Assembly: GCA_964006375.1 (NCBI GenBank)
Contig: OZ023266.1
Coordinates: 160,025,292-160,089,291, forward strand
Direction: 5' to 3'
Source: Tillus elongatus
Taxonomy: Eukaryota; Arthropoda; Insecta; Coleoptera; Cleridae
Length of the DNA stretch: 64,000 nt
Shown here: positions 51,085 to 62,773 of the stretch, piece by piece
Layout of the letters: the number at the start of each line of letters is the position of its first letter
Numbering within the stretch: position 1 is the stretch's first letter
Position numbers and translations under genes: made by a program
The notes under the pieces: generated by a model
Told to the model about the DNA's origin: nothing
Seen by the model: the letters and a program-made list of their open reading frames with translations, nothing else
Database searches by the model: none

Positions 51085-51240
51085 CACAAATAGCCTACCA
51101 GAAAGCTCAGTTTTTTCTGACAAGCCTTTTTGAAAATTCTAGATTCTCCGAGGATGACCGATTAACAGGTCGAAACGCGTCGGAACAAGGAATAAACACT
51201 GTTCGGAAAGAAAACGCCTTTTTATTCAACTCACCCAAAG
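51085..51240 (+). repeat. Hammerhead-bearing repeat, copy 3
   Basis: Sense orientation on plus: AGCCTACCAGAAAGCTCAG, TTTTTTCTGACAAGCC, the motif, and TTTTATTCAACTCACCCAAAG. It extends to the left of the point where copy 2 is interrupted by LINE-A. Confidence 0.72.
51143..51187 (+). ncRNA. Hammerhead-like motif, copy 3, core mutated
   Basis: The layout equals copies 1 and 2, but the first core box reads CCGAGGA instead of CTGAGGA. Stem II GACC-GATTAACA-GGTC, GAAA and CGCGTC are kept. The T-to-C change at an invariant position predicts loss of cleavage. Confidence 0.55.
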
Positions 51241-51491
51241 ATCTATTACTTCAGTTTGAAGTTAAAACACAGTAAATAGGTGTCGAAATAGAAAGGCACC
51301 TCAAATAATATGTATGGCAGATTTTGTCAGTTCCCAAATCACTAGCGATTTTAAATTAGCTATAAAGCATTAACGGGGTATAAGAATTTACTAGAGTGAA
51401 ACGTTACTAAACTTTAAAAACCCAGTTTTACTGGCACGGCAACTTCTAAAAAGTTAATTTGAAAAGTTAGAATAACACAAAATAAAATAAT

Positions 51492-52260
<769 letters not shown>

Positions 52261-53160
52261 CTATATTTTGTAACTATCAGAGTAACTCGAATGAGACTTT
52301 ACATGTGGCTATAAATAGTGCAAATAAACCTATGTTGTGAATTTTAGGTAATTTGGTACGCAATATTTGGAGTTTTTTCCAAATTAAAAATAAATTCATA
52401 AAGACATTCGTTGAAACGACTTAGTGGTTAAATTCCAATGCCTGACAGACAAAGTAGTTAACTGCCACGCGTAGATTGATTCATACAACAGGTTTGAACC
52501 ATTCGCGAACAGTAACCAAACTAAATATATATACCAGGCATAAAATATAATACCCGAACCAACAATCGTGACATCTCGGCCGCAATTATAGAGAATGACA
52601 GACGAAATGAAATTAAAAATTTGCCAAGTAATTGTTATTTAACTGGGGGATTTAATCGGCCTCAAATACAGTTTTAGCGCAGAATAGATATATTTTGCTG
52701 TGGTATAATATACTAGAAATGTAAATAAAATTAAGCCACGTCACTATAAAAATAATTCTGAAATAGTTTCTATTATCTTTAAACTTAAACATGAGACGTC
52801 ATAAGACCGAAACAGTCGTGGGATGTGCTTCAATAGTAATTCTGCTAATTCTGTAATTAATTACGTATAGTTTTAATATAATATCCCGGGCATGAAGCCG
52901 ATCTAATGTATCACGCAAATAAAACGTTAGTTGAAGTATACTTAGATAGCGCCGGGGACAGCGTCGTTGCCTCCTAAGCAGAAGGTTTCGCGATCGATTT
53001 CAGCTTGATGAATGTATGGTTTTTATGTTTAATTTTGACATTTGGAGAAACAATAGTGCACAGATTTCATACGTTTTGAGCAAGATCTCATTTTTTGTTT
53101 AAAACGCCTGAATAAGTTTGTCACCTCTGAGTCTGAAATTATAATTTTGTTATTGTTAAT
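52261..53160. other. Low-repeat DNA with two tRNA-like segments
   Basis: About 52410-52500 has CGACTTAGTGGTTAAA (A-box-like) and AGGTTTGAACC (B-box-like). About 52945-53015 has TTGCCTCCTAAGCAGAAGG, like the anticodon arm of tRNA-Arg(CCT), and GCGATCGATTTC in place of a B box. Both look like SINE heads or tRNA pseudogenes. The rest shows nothing. Confidence 0.4.
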
Positions 53161-53164
53161 ATTG

Positions 53165-53636
53165 AAAAAACCGGTTTGATTAGGTTGACTAAAACGAAAT
53201 CATACTAGCGGTTAATAAGGAAAAATAACTGCTACGTTTATAATTTGCCAGACACCTAGTTTTCTAAATATGAATTAAAATTCCTTCTGGAAATCTTATG
53301 TATAACTTTAATGGAATTTGTAATACAAGTTTCTTTTAAAGAGACTTACACTATCTACAGAGGTAGCAAAATGTAAGTCTTTAGCTTCATAGAAAATTTA
53401 ATTTTGGGCATTTTTATCAAAAGAAGTTAGAACGCAAGATTGTTTTTGATAATAGAGAGATATCGATGGTAACACTTTCGAAAGAATTCTTCAAATGTGC
53501 GCGTACTAGGACCTCTAAAATCGATCTTCAAGGTCTGTGTAAGTTTAAAGTATTAACTTTACTAATATACCTTATAAAAACAGTGTACGATTTTTATGAA
53601 AATTCGCTACAAATAACTTACTTGCTGCGTCCCGAT
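53165..53636 (+). repeat. Uninterrupted old repeat ending in a TA-less TA-core copy
   Basis: The first part (GGTTGACTAAAACGAAATC, AAGAGACTTACACTATC) matches 40330-40500. The last part (about 53450-53636: AGAGATATCGATGG, GTGCGCGTACTAGGACCTC, GAAAATTCGCTAC, TACTTGCTGCGTCCCG) matches 42698-42832. It shows the arrangement without the RTE-like LINE, although about 150 bp of it are not found on either side of the LINE. Confidence 0.65.
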
Positions 53637-53710
53637 ATTTTTGTATTTTATTGGCGTGTTTATCTGAAACATTGTATTTTAAATTGTATCCGTTGAAAAT
53701 AGACAACTAA

Positions 53711-55860
53711 GTGTAAGAACTAACCATATTCAACACGTTTCCCCATTAACCAGGGGCTGCTCCTCAATAAGTGCGTCCGTCCGCGCGCACTGCCGCCTGC
53801 CGTGGAAAAAACAATATTTTTGCTATGCTATATTTGAATAAATTTTTATATACTTCTTTACCTCCTGCATTCAACAAACAAAATTAGTATATCGAGGATC
53901 ACAGAGAGTCGGCAGCCATTAATGCAGAATACAGAATCAGAATAAGTATAGCGTTAATCGGTGCAGACGTTATATACATATAACAGGCGGGCGGCGGTGT
54001 GTATTTTTCGGCGCTCTCACGAAATGCGATACTTTAGTGTGAAATGATCGCCGAATCTTGATGATCTTCGTCGAAAACGACCGAATAAGCAATCTGTTGT
54101 GCGCTATAAAATTACACACTTCCAGTTTGTAATGGACTTTCAGCAGAGCGTGTGTACCCCCTACGTAGTAATTTTCGTCTTCGCGTCGGACTGATTTTTT
54201 ATTAGATCATTTCGTTGTTGTTTACATGATCTAACAAGACAATTATTATTATTATGATGGTTACTACTTCGGGTTGCTCAATAAGTGGACAAAATAATTG
54301 TGATACTGTGATTGATTCAGTGGATATTTTAAATTTAAAGGCTAACTTTTTAAGGGACTTTTTAACTACTATAACGTATAACTAACTAGAGGAAAACTTG
54401 GTAAGTAGTTAACAGTTATTAAGTTTAGTAAGTAAGTTTCTTTATAATACATTTTCGGGGAAAAAATAGGCGAGCCCTTCATTTTTAGTCAATTTGTGAC
54501 GAAGTCTATATTTTCAGAACAGCTGTATGTACTGGAAACGGCTGTTCGAAAATAAATATAATATAATTCATACTAATAAAAATTCCACGCAGTAAAAATT
54601 ATTATCTTTATCATTAACATTTCTTAAAAGTACGCATTTTCGAATTATCGCGGCGGTGTAAAAACACATCTGCAGAGATAAGGATAAGGTATCTTCCACC
54701 GATTAAGATGTTTCAGCCGGGGACTGCAGAGAGAATTTAACTACTGAAGTAGATAGTTCACCGTTTGCCGTAGTGCGTAGGAAAATATATAGCCAGAAGT
54801 TATATTCAATAAATAGAGTCAGTTCATAGAAATTGTAGTAAAACGTTAGGACACCGTACCCCCCGCCCCGTGGTTATGAGAGGCAATTCCGTAGCGTAAT
54901 AACCCTACTGAACGCCGTCTAGGTAAGAATATTTTAGGTTTGCCTTATTTAATATAATTGTAGCGAATTTTCGGATATTTTCCTCAGTTCCCACGCGCCT
55001 ACCCGTCGACGTCGAGATCACGAGATCCAGTGCAGTTCCTCTTCTTAGCCCTATCCCATTATTGTTGGCGTGTCGTAATACTTCTGGAAGGTGATGCTGT
55101 AGCTAACACAGACCTTCCAAGGGTGTTACCTACGACCGTTCCAAGTCGACTCTGGTCTGGACGCTGTAGTACACAAGCAGGCCAAGGTCGAGTTGGTATA
55201 CAACAATATCCTTTTAGAGGTAACCCTCCCGTTCCTTATCGACGCCCTGACGTCAAGGCGTTGGATCTCGTGGCACCGATTCCGTCGGATAGACGCCATT
55301 TTAGCTGTTTGAGGAGCGTGTCTCCCCTTGACCCACTTAACGGCTGCATCCACGGGTCGTAAACCACCGCACTCGGAGTTTCCGTCCGGGGGGGGGGAAT
55401 AAGTAACTTCGTTGGCCCGTCACCAGTAACGTAACTTGTCTAAGAGTAAATTAGTGTGATAAGTACAGTGTGATAAGTACCAGCGTGCTGTAACGTCCTA
55501 TAATGTAATAAATAGTGTGGAAACTACATTCAGTCTATTTCCTAACTTTAAATAAATCTGCTACACCCTTATAAACTTTCGGAAGGTCAGGGAAATAGCG
55601 GGGGAGCGATTAAAGCCCGCAACCCTGGAGGTATCTATACGGCCTGCTACATCACAGGCTACCGGACCCTCTCCACGGAGCTATCCAGGCACTCCGGTCA
55701 CGTCAGTGGTCGGAGTCTTGTGACGAGGTCGCAGACACCCTCATAGGGAGTAAACCCTCTAAAATCTGGCGCCCGGGACCGTTCCTGTAAATCCACTGAT
55801 CCGTTTTACCGTATAATTCACCTCGCAAGTCAGGCCTCGTTACAAATTTTTATTTTAATA
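53711..55860 (+). mobile_element. Candidate 5' LTR plus leader of an LTR retrotransposon
   Basis: The stretch is less AT-rich than its surroundings and contains an AATAAATAGTG poly(A)-signal-like site near 55508. It is followed by TCTGGCGCCCGGGACC. TGGCGCCCG (55767-55775) equals the first nine bases of a tRNA-Lys primer binding site. About 90 bp of leader-like sequence follows before another repeat begins. The left limit (TGTAAGAAC at 53711 is one option) and a partner LTR were not found, and no gag or pol is present. The 110-codon frame 55030-55362 has no domain. Confidence 0.4.
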
Positions 55861-55865
55861 AATTC

Positions 55866-56345
55866 GGTGGACGTGCCGCCACCTAGTTGCGGAACCAAGT
55901 AGTATGCTGTCACGCCAGCTCCAAATAACACAAAGTGTTAAAAAATAGAGACTGGATACAGCTAACTAACAATTTAGAAAATTGTCAGCCCTGGCCCATT
56001 TCTACCCCAATATAGGGACAAAGTATGTAAGACTGGATGCATTTTCGCAACATCTAGAACCGTAGACCGGTTTCGCTCTCATTAGAGCTCTTCAGTACGG
56101 CATATTACTTGCAGCAAAAATGCACCAAAAATAATACGGCTATCGTATAGCCAGTCTTAAAATACTCAGTAAGTGGTGGACGTGCCGCCACCTAGTTGCG
56201 GAACCAAGTAGTATGCTGTCACGCCAGCTCCAAATAACATAAAGTGTTAAAAAATAGAGACTGTATACAACTAACTAACAATTTAGAAAATTGTCAGCCC
56301 TGGCCCATTTCTACCCCAATATAGGGACAAAGTATGTAAGAATAA
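55866..56345. repeat. Repeat R in direct duplicate flanking a MITE-like segment
   Basis: R copies at 55866-56030 and 56172-56345 are nearly identical (GGTGGACGTGCCGCCACC, GAACCAAGTAGTATGCTGTC, TCAGCCCTGGCCCATTTC). Between them, about 56059-56110 resembles one arm of the MITE at 35989-36126 (ACCGTAGACCGGTTTCGCTC). The order R-M-R, with R and M adjacent at 36 kb too, suggests one composite element whose end is duplicated. Confidence 0.7.
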
Positions 56346-56351
56346 TAATAA

Positions 56352-57008
<657 letters not shown>

Positions 57009-57640
57009 AACTTTTTTTTCTTGCGCACCCCCAATGCATTATGGCACGAACCGCTATTGCCATTAACTATTTAATAAAATTAGCTACGAGTTTAAACTTA
57101 TGCAAGAAAAACTAAATTACTCCTTACGAATTATTTAATATAGTGCAGAGAGAGCATAAATTAGAAAGCGTTATAGCTCCTTTTTTTGGACGATTATTCA
57201 AGCTGAAGAGCTTTGGCTTCTTGCCGGGAAGTAAACGTTGCAAACAAACTACCAACTGAAATTTGTTCTGCGGAAACTAGCAAACTTTACACTTGTCATT
57301 TCTAATTCCTTCGTATTAACTAAAACTGGGCCGTTGGTGATGTAATTTATATCTCATTATTCTTACAAACGTTGTTTAATAATAAAGTTAGTACGTTAAC
57401 GCTAACAAACCAGCGAAGAGAAAAGTTTTGCGTGCCAGGAAAATATATTTTATATCTTAATGTATACACAAAGAAAGTGGGGAAATGTTTATAGAACTGG
57501 AGACTTTGCAGCGTTTTATTCCTTTGTGTTCAGGATGAAAATATAACATAGCGTAACATACATAAAAGTTAAAATTTCAAAATTAAAGATCGTAAAAAAC
57601 AATCTTCACGTCGGTTTTTCGATTCGATGTTTTAAGCTTA
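57009..57640. other. AT-rich DNA, nothing recognised
   Basis: No domain or shared repeat was recognised before the satellite array. Confidence 0.4.
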
Positions 57641-59035
57641 GGATATAATCAAACACAGATAAAGAGAACCCTTCTCTGTCTCACAATTGCTTTTCTTCGT
57701 TCCTGTAACCGGTTTCGACCTTTTCTGTCGATCATCTACTTCGACAGAAGACGGCAACTTCTGTCGAAGGTTGGCGATTATTATGATTATTTGTGGATTG
57801 ATGACTGCTGCCCTAAAAAGATGATTTGATGCACAGTTCTCAGATTGCGAAGCCACAACATTCTTCTTCTTTCCACGCTGCGCTATCCTCATGATTTTTC
57901 CCTGCATGATTACTTCCCGTAACCAGTTTCGACCTTTTCTGCCGGTCTTCTACTTCGATCGAAGACGGCACCTTCTGTCGAAGGTTGGTGATCATCATGA
58001 TTATCTGTAGCTTGTTGACTGCTGCTCTAAAAGGGTGATTTGGTGAAAATTTAAACCAATCTCACAGATTTCGAAGCCACGACATCCTTCTTCTTCCCAA
58101 GCTGAGCTGCCCCCATGATTTTTCCCTGCCTGATTACTTCTTGTAACAGGTTTTGATCTTTTTTGCCGATCTTCTACTTCGACCGAAGACGGCACCTTCT
58201 GTCGAAGTTTGGCGATCATCATTATTATTTGTAGCTTGTTGATTGCTGCTCCAAAAAGATGTGTTGATGAATAGTTAAACTGCTCTTACATATTGCGAAG
58301 TCACGACATTCTTCTTCTTCCCACGCTGCGCTCTCCCTATAATTTTTCCCTGCATGATTACTTTCTGTAACTGGTTTAGATCTTTTCTGCCGATCTTCTA
58401 CTTCGACCGAAGACGGCACCTTCTGTCGAAGGTTGGCGATCATCATGATTATTTGTAGGTTGATGACTGCTGCCCTAAAAAGATGATTTTATGCACACTT
58501 AAACCAGCCTCTCAGATTACGAAGCCACGACATTCTTCTTCTTTCCACGCTGCGCTATCCCCATAATTTTTCCCTGCATGATTACTTCCTGTAACCGGTT
58601 TAGATCCTTTCTGCCGATCTTCTACTTCGACTGAAGACGGCACCTTCTGTCGAAGGTTGGCGATCATCATTATTATTTGTAGCTTGTTGATTGCTGCCCT
58701 GAAAAGCTAATTTGATGAACAGTTAAACTACTCTCACAGATTGCGAAGTCACGACATTCTTCTTCTTCCCACGCTGCGCTCTCCCCATGATTTTTTCCTG
58801 CATGATTACTTCCTGTACCTGGTTTTGATCTTTTCTGCCGCTCTTCTACTTCGATCGAAGACGGCACTTTTTGTCGAAGGTTGGCGATCATCATGATTAT
58901 TTGTAGCTTCTTGACTGCTGCTCTAAAAAGATGATTTGATAGACAGTTAAACCAATCTCTCAGATTGCGAAGCTACGATATTCTTCTTCTTCCCACGCTG
59001 CGCTGTCCCCAAGATTTTCTCTGCATGATTCCTTG
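57641..59035 (-). repeat. 224-bp satellite array, six units, derived from a LINE 3' end
   Basis: The phrase GAAGACGGCA starts at 57747, 57961, 58185, 58409, 58633 and 58857: one interval of 214 and four of 224 bp. On the minus strand each unit encodes the C-terminus of an RTE-like LINE: RSVGRRRIS, LRNLRDW-type residues, LFRAAV, then QIIMMIANLRQKVPSS. A short 3' tail (AAAAGGTCGAAACCGGTTAC type) follows and the next unit begins. 224 is not a multiple of three, so the frame changes at each unit. Units 1 and 4 share variants (GATGACTGCTGCCC), as do 3 and 5 and roughly 2 and 6. Confidence 0.9.
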
Positions 59036-59640
59036 CAGTATTTAGTACTCGTCCCTCTGATGATGTGGCCTAGGCATTGTAGTTTCCTAATTTTTTTATT
59101 CAGTGTGTAGTTCTGTTTCTTTCGAGAGTCTTCTCAAAACTTCCTCGTTTGTAACCATATCGACATAGGATACTCTCAACATCGTTCTGTACAACCACAT
59201 CATCATGGCTTTTGTGAGGGTGGTCGCTTCTATCCGTATAACAGAATTGTGAACATGTAACATCTCAGCCTACGCATTTTGAGATCGTTGTTTAAAGCTC
59301 CGTTACTGTTTCATATTTATAAAGACGCTGCGTGCGTTTTCGATTCTTTCCCTTAGTTCTTTAAAGTAGTCGTTGTTGCTATTAATTAATGTCCCGAGAT
59401 ATTTATATTGGTACACTCGTTCTAAGCTCTGTTTGTTTCCTATCAGTTTTATGTTAGGGTTTGGGGTTTTGATGAATACGAGGAATTTCGTTTTGCTTAG
59501 ATTCATATTTAAACCTTATCTAATACTGATGTAATTTTGGACTATCCTTTGTAAGTCGTTAGTATCTTCAGCTAACAGCACTGTGTCGTCTGCGTGCTTT
59601 ATGTTTGAAACAGGTGTCATGAAGTTCGAATTTATTTAGG
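59036..59640 (-). pseudogene. RTE-like LINE, RT motif C to C-terminus, parent of the satellite
   Basis: Reading leftward from about 59630: KHADDTVLLAEDTNDLQ (motif C with His for Tyr), MNLSKTKFLVFIKTPN, VYQYKYLGTLINSNNDYF, LRERIENARSVFINMK. After frameshifts, KAMMMWLYRTMLRVSYVDMV, TNEEVL and the junction with the first satellite unit follow. In the RTE-like copy at 40.5-42.7 kb the same blocks end with IMQGK...LLRAA...MIVNLL, and that is the portion amplified here. It is truncated upstream of motif C. Confidence 0.85.
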
Positions 59641-60414
59641 CTATTTTATTAGCGAATATTACAAAAATAAATTTGATTCATTTGAAAAAAAATATATAAT
59701 ATGCAAATTTGCGGCTGGCGTGAGATGGACCGGCAGTGCGCAACCCACATTGTCATGGTAGCACGGCCTCGACGCAAGTCAGGAACGTCGCAGGTACGTC
59801 GCCACCGAGACAAAAGCCTTCAGCCTCTCAACCAAAGCGTGTACTGCATTGTTCTACCGCGTGTCAAGGGTTCTTGGGAGATTTTTAATTAACTGTGTCT
59901 ATTCGCTTGTTGCTATTTGTTATAATAGAGGCGACTAGAAGATTGGAGCGGATGAATTGAACGAGGTTCTGGTAGTTTGAACCTGTTCCGATATTCATTT
60001 CGTGTCCTGCGATAAAATTAGTTTATATCGGGATTTTAGGACCTTCAATAGCGTGTTAGGTAGATGCAGAATATTAACGTTTCGCGAAAATGAATTAAGT
60101 TATTGACACTGAAATAAAGTTTATACAGTGTGTTTTGTATGGGGAAGTGACAAGCTGTTCACGGTTTGCCCATTTAAGGGTTATTTAATTATACAGTGTG
60201 CTGTATTGATAGAAGTGGGAAACTGTTTACGTTTTACCCATTTAAGGGTTGGTTAGTACAGGCAAACGGTGTTTATAGTTCCGTGTTTGCTATTAGGAGT
60301 CAAGCAACCTGTACTATATAGGGAGGCGCATTGTCAGCCGCAAGGACGGTATGTCGGACGGCTTATGATGTGGTTGTTCTGAATAGGATGTAACCGCTAG
60401 ATGAGGTAAAATAT
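59641..60414. other. Low-repeat DNA with a short tandem repeat
   Basis: About 60121-60250 holds two similar units (TATACAGTGTGTTTTGTATG / TATACAGTGTGCTGTATTGA, each ending CCCATTTAAGGGTT). Nothing else was recognised; the 63-codon frame at 59701 has no known motif. Confidence 0.45.
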
Positions 60415-60770
60415 TAATTTGATGAAAAGTGTAAAAATGCAATAACATAAGGGGTGCTCAAAAAAGAACTGGATCACCAGCGTCTTACGGGTAACCTGCG
60501 ATTATAAAAATAATTTTATAGGATGCAGCTCATGATAATATAATTAATTAGCTTGTACAATTTTTTCTCCTATCTTGTATATTAACAAAAATATTGAGTT
60601 CTACCGTAGAAATGCGTCACCATGTATATGTGTAAACAGAAAAAAACTTAAACTTACCACGTATATGTGTTTTAGGGATTCTAGTTCGCGCTCATTTGAA
60701 GAAATGTTTTCAAAATTCATGTCTACGAAAATTTGCTAAAACATAGACTATTAAACCATAAACTTTAAGC
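60415..60770 (-). mobile_element. TA-core element, minus, short arm without core
   Basis: Distal right arm (AAAATGCAATAACATAAGG, CCAGCGTCTTACGGGTAACC, GAAATGCGTCACCATG) is joined directly to left arm (GATTCTAGTTCGCGCTCATT). The join lacks (TA)n, as in the 7540-8212 copy. Confidence 0.6.
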
Positions 60771-61408
60771 TGAAACTACTGCCCAAGAATCAGAAAAAGG
60801 GTTTATTTGAAATGGATTTTCCGATAATATTTTAGTAAAATGAAAGAGAATGATGGTTGAAGCTGAAACTTAAGGCTCTGTAAAACACACTTATTATGAC
60901 ATTTCTTCTACACAATGCGTAATTGTTTCAGGTATTATTTTGTCTGCAAATTGCAAATTTTGACGTTTCAAATCGCAACTTTAAATTTTTAAGAAGAAAT
61001 ATTACAAAATTTTTAAAATATTTGTTCTGCTACTTCTTGACCTTTTTGCGTCAAGAAAACTTAAGCGTTGTATGTAATATTCAATGGGTTTTGTTAACCA
61101 CACAAAATATTTTGTTCTTGTACTTTCCTTTGATCACCAGTGGCACCGATTTTTTTTCCTTTAAATGCCTATAACTTTTTTCCCCTCAAGGTAGAGATCT
61201 AAGTTTTGGCGCGTAGGGTGAGTTTGATAGTAGAAACAGACACGCCAAATTTGGCTGTCATAGCTCTGTTACTTTCGAAGATTCAAAAATTTTCCGAAAG
61301 AAAACTCCAAATTTTCCAGGGAAAACTAGTTCAATTTTCCTGGATAACGAAGCAGTCCAAGCCACTTACAAAACGACTATACCTACCAAATTTCATCAAA
61401 ATCAGCCC

Positions 61409-61501
<93 letters not shown>
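60771..61501 (-). mobile_element. TA-core element, minus, right arm and core
   Basis: The right arm in reverse (AATCAGAAAAAGGGTTTATT, ACGTTTCAAATCGCAAC, TAACGAAGCAGTCCAAGCC, CATCAAAATCAGCCCATT) is followed by (TA)n about 61411-61500. There is no left arm. It appears to sit downstream of, or in an intron of, the minus-strand exons at 61.6-62.3 kb. Confidence 0.65.
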
Positions 61502-61506
<5 letters not shown>

Positions 61507-61622
61507 TACGTATATCCTAACCCTGTTATATATAAATAAAAACAAAATAAATACCCGAAAATATGTAATCATCCATGTTGTTATCACAGCTACAGTCAGA
61601 GTCAGGGGTAAATTACAGTCAG

Positions 61623-61636
61623 TTAGCCAGCAGAAC
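61623..61636 (-). CDS. Possible terminal exon (GSAG-stop)
   Basis: An acceptor TTTAAAATTTCAG precedes 61636 on the minus strand. Joined in phase to the exon at 61704-61799 it would add Gly-Ser-Ala-Gly and a stop. It is very short and could be spurious. Confidence 0.25.
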
Positions 61637-61703
61637 CTGAAATTTTAAATAATTAACTATATGTATTTGCTAGTGTGAGGATTGATGGCATGATTAAAGG
61701 TAC

Positions 61704-61799
61704 CTGTTAAGTGATAGCATTTTGTATTACACCTAGAATGGACAATTAAAATAAGTATGACAATGGACTGCATAAATACAAGGTGGCGTGATATAATCC
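61704..61799 (-). CDS. Candidate exon of an unidentified membrane protein (2)
   Basis: The minus strand shows an acceptor (TTTTGTCTTAG) before 61799 and a donor (CAG|GTACCT) after 61704. The 96-bp exon begins in the phase left by the exon at 62166-62306 (G|GG gives Gly) and is open: IISRHLVFMQSIVILILIVH, then SRCNTKCYHLT. The Val-Ile-Leu run is a plausible membrane segment. The phase match and splice consensus at both ends argue for a real host gene. The gene was not identified. Confidence 0.55.
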
Positions 61800-62165
61800 C
61801 TAAGACAAAACAGTGTAAACAATTGTAAATCAAGTCCGTGTAACAAGAAAAAACTGTGTTCGACAAAGTACAAATTCATAAACTTCTGGTGATTTGCTTA
61901 GTTATAAGTTAAGTAAAAATGTGTTAATTTAGGGAAATAAGGAAACTAATTAAGAACCAGTTAATTAGTAGTTAAGGACACAATTTGTAAATGATAATGC
62001 TAAATTAGGTTTGACAATTGGATAAAAATGTATAGGTTAGAAATTTCAACTTACAAACATATTTTTGACTAACCTGAATTTAATGCAGTTATTTAATTAA
62101 TATGATCGAAAGGAAGTAGTGTTCTTTGACTCATTTTATGAAATCTGCCATGTGATTGGACTTAC

Positions 62166-62306
62166 CTGAAAATAAAGACATCAATTGGTTAAAGCAAATT
62201 TCAAGCAAAATAGCATATAGCCAAATTAAAGCAGGTTCAACAACAGAACCATAGATGCTGGAGAGTGTAAGAATTTTCACTTCAGATTCCAAAGATAAAA
62301 TATTCC
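62166..62306 (-). CDS. Candidate exon of an unidentified membrane protein (1)
   Basis: The minus strand has an acceptor (CTCATTCTCTACAG) before 62306 and a consensus donor (TTTTCAG|GTAAGT) after 62166. The 141-bp exon is open with phase 1 at both ends and encodes NILSLESEVKILTLSSIYGS, then VVEPALIWLYAILLEICFNQ, then LMSLFS. It contains a hydrophobic stretch (ALIWLYAILLEICF). The protein looks like a genuine multi-pass membrane protein segment, unlike the surrounding repeats. The next exon 3' is 61704-61799. The open frame extends upstream of the acceptor, so a longer exon or retained reading is also possible. No family was recognised. Confidence 0.6.
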
Positions 62307-62702
62307 CTGTAGAGAATGAGATACTCAAAGGTAGCCATGGTAAATAAACCAGAATAAAAAGGAACAGGTAAGTATTTATTTTCTCAAAAGATATATGGAT
62401 TATATATAGATTTAAAATTAATACATCAAACATTTCAAAAAGGAAATATCGTAGACTAAGAATATAATAATAATAATTGGACATTTTTTTTAAAGAAATA
62501 CTAGTTTTGCTATAAAGGTATATAAAGAGTCCTAAAATAAATAGACACTGTTGGTAGATTAAACTTACATTTATTTTGAAGAAAACAATAAGGCGCCCAA
62601 CATTTAAAAATCAAAAACTATACATAAATTACTACCATTTATTTCCAACATAAACATATAAATACAAAAATCAATCATTAAACATTTAAAATACTTATAA
62701 AT

Positions 62703-62706
<4 letters not shown>
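62307..62706 (-). other. Presumed intron or upstream part of the minus-strand gene
   Basis: Further acceptor-like sites (TTTATTTTAG near 62545, TATATTCTTAG near 62460) are visible on the minus strand, but no convincing exon could be assigned. Confidence 0.3.

Positions 62707-62773
<67 letters not shown>

Noticed and set aside
55030..55362. 110-codon ORF in the candidate LTR region
   Set aside because: No recognisable domain, an equally open frame on the other strand, and location inside a presumed non-coding LTR.
57641..59035. CRISPR-like array
   Set aside because: Units are 224 bp with no spacer/repeat division and encode LINE sequence; the genome is eukaryotic.
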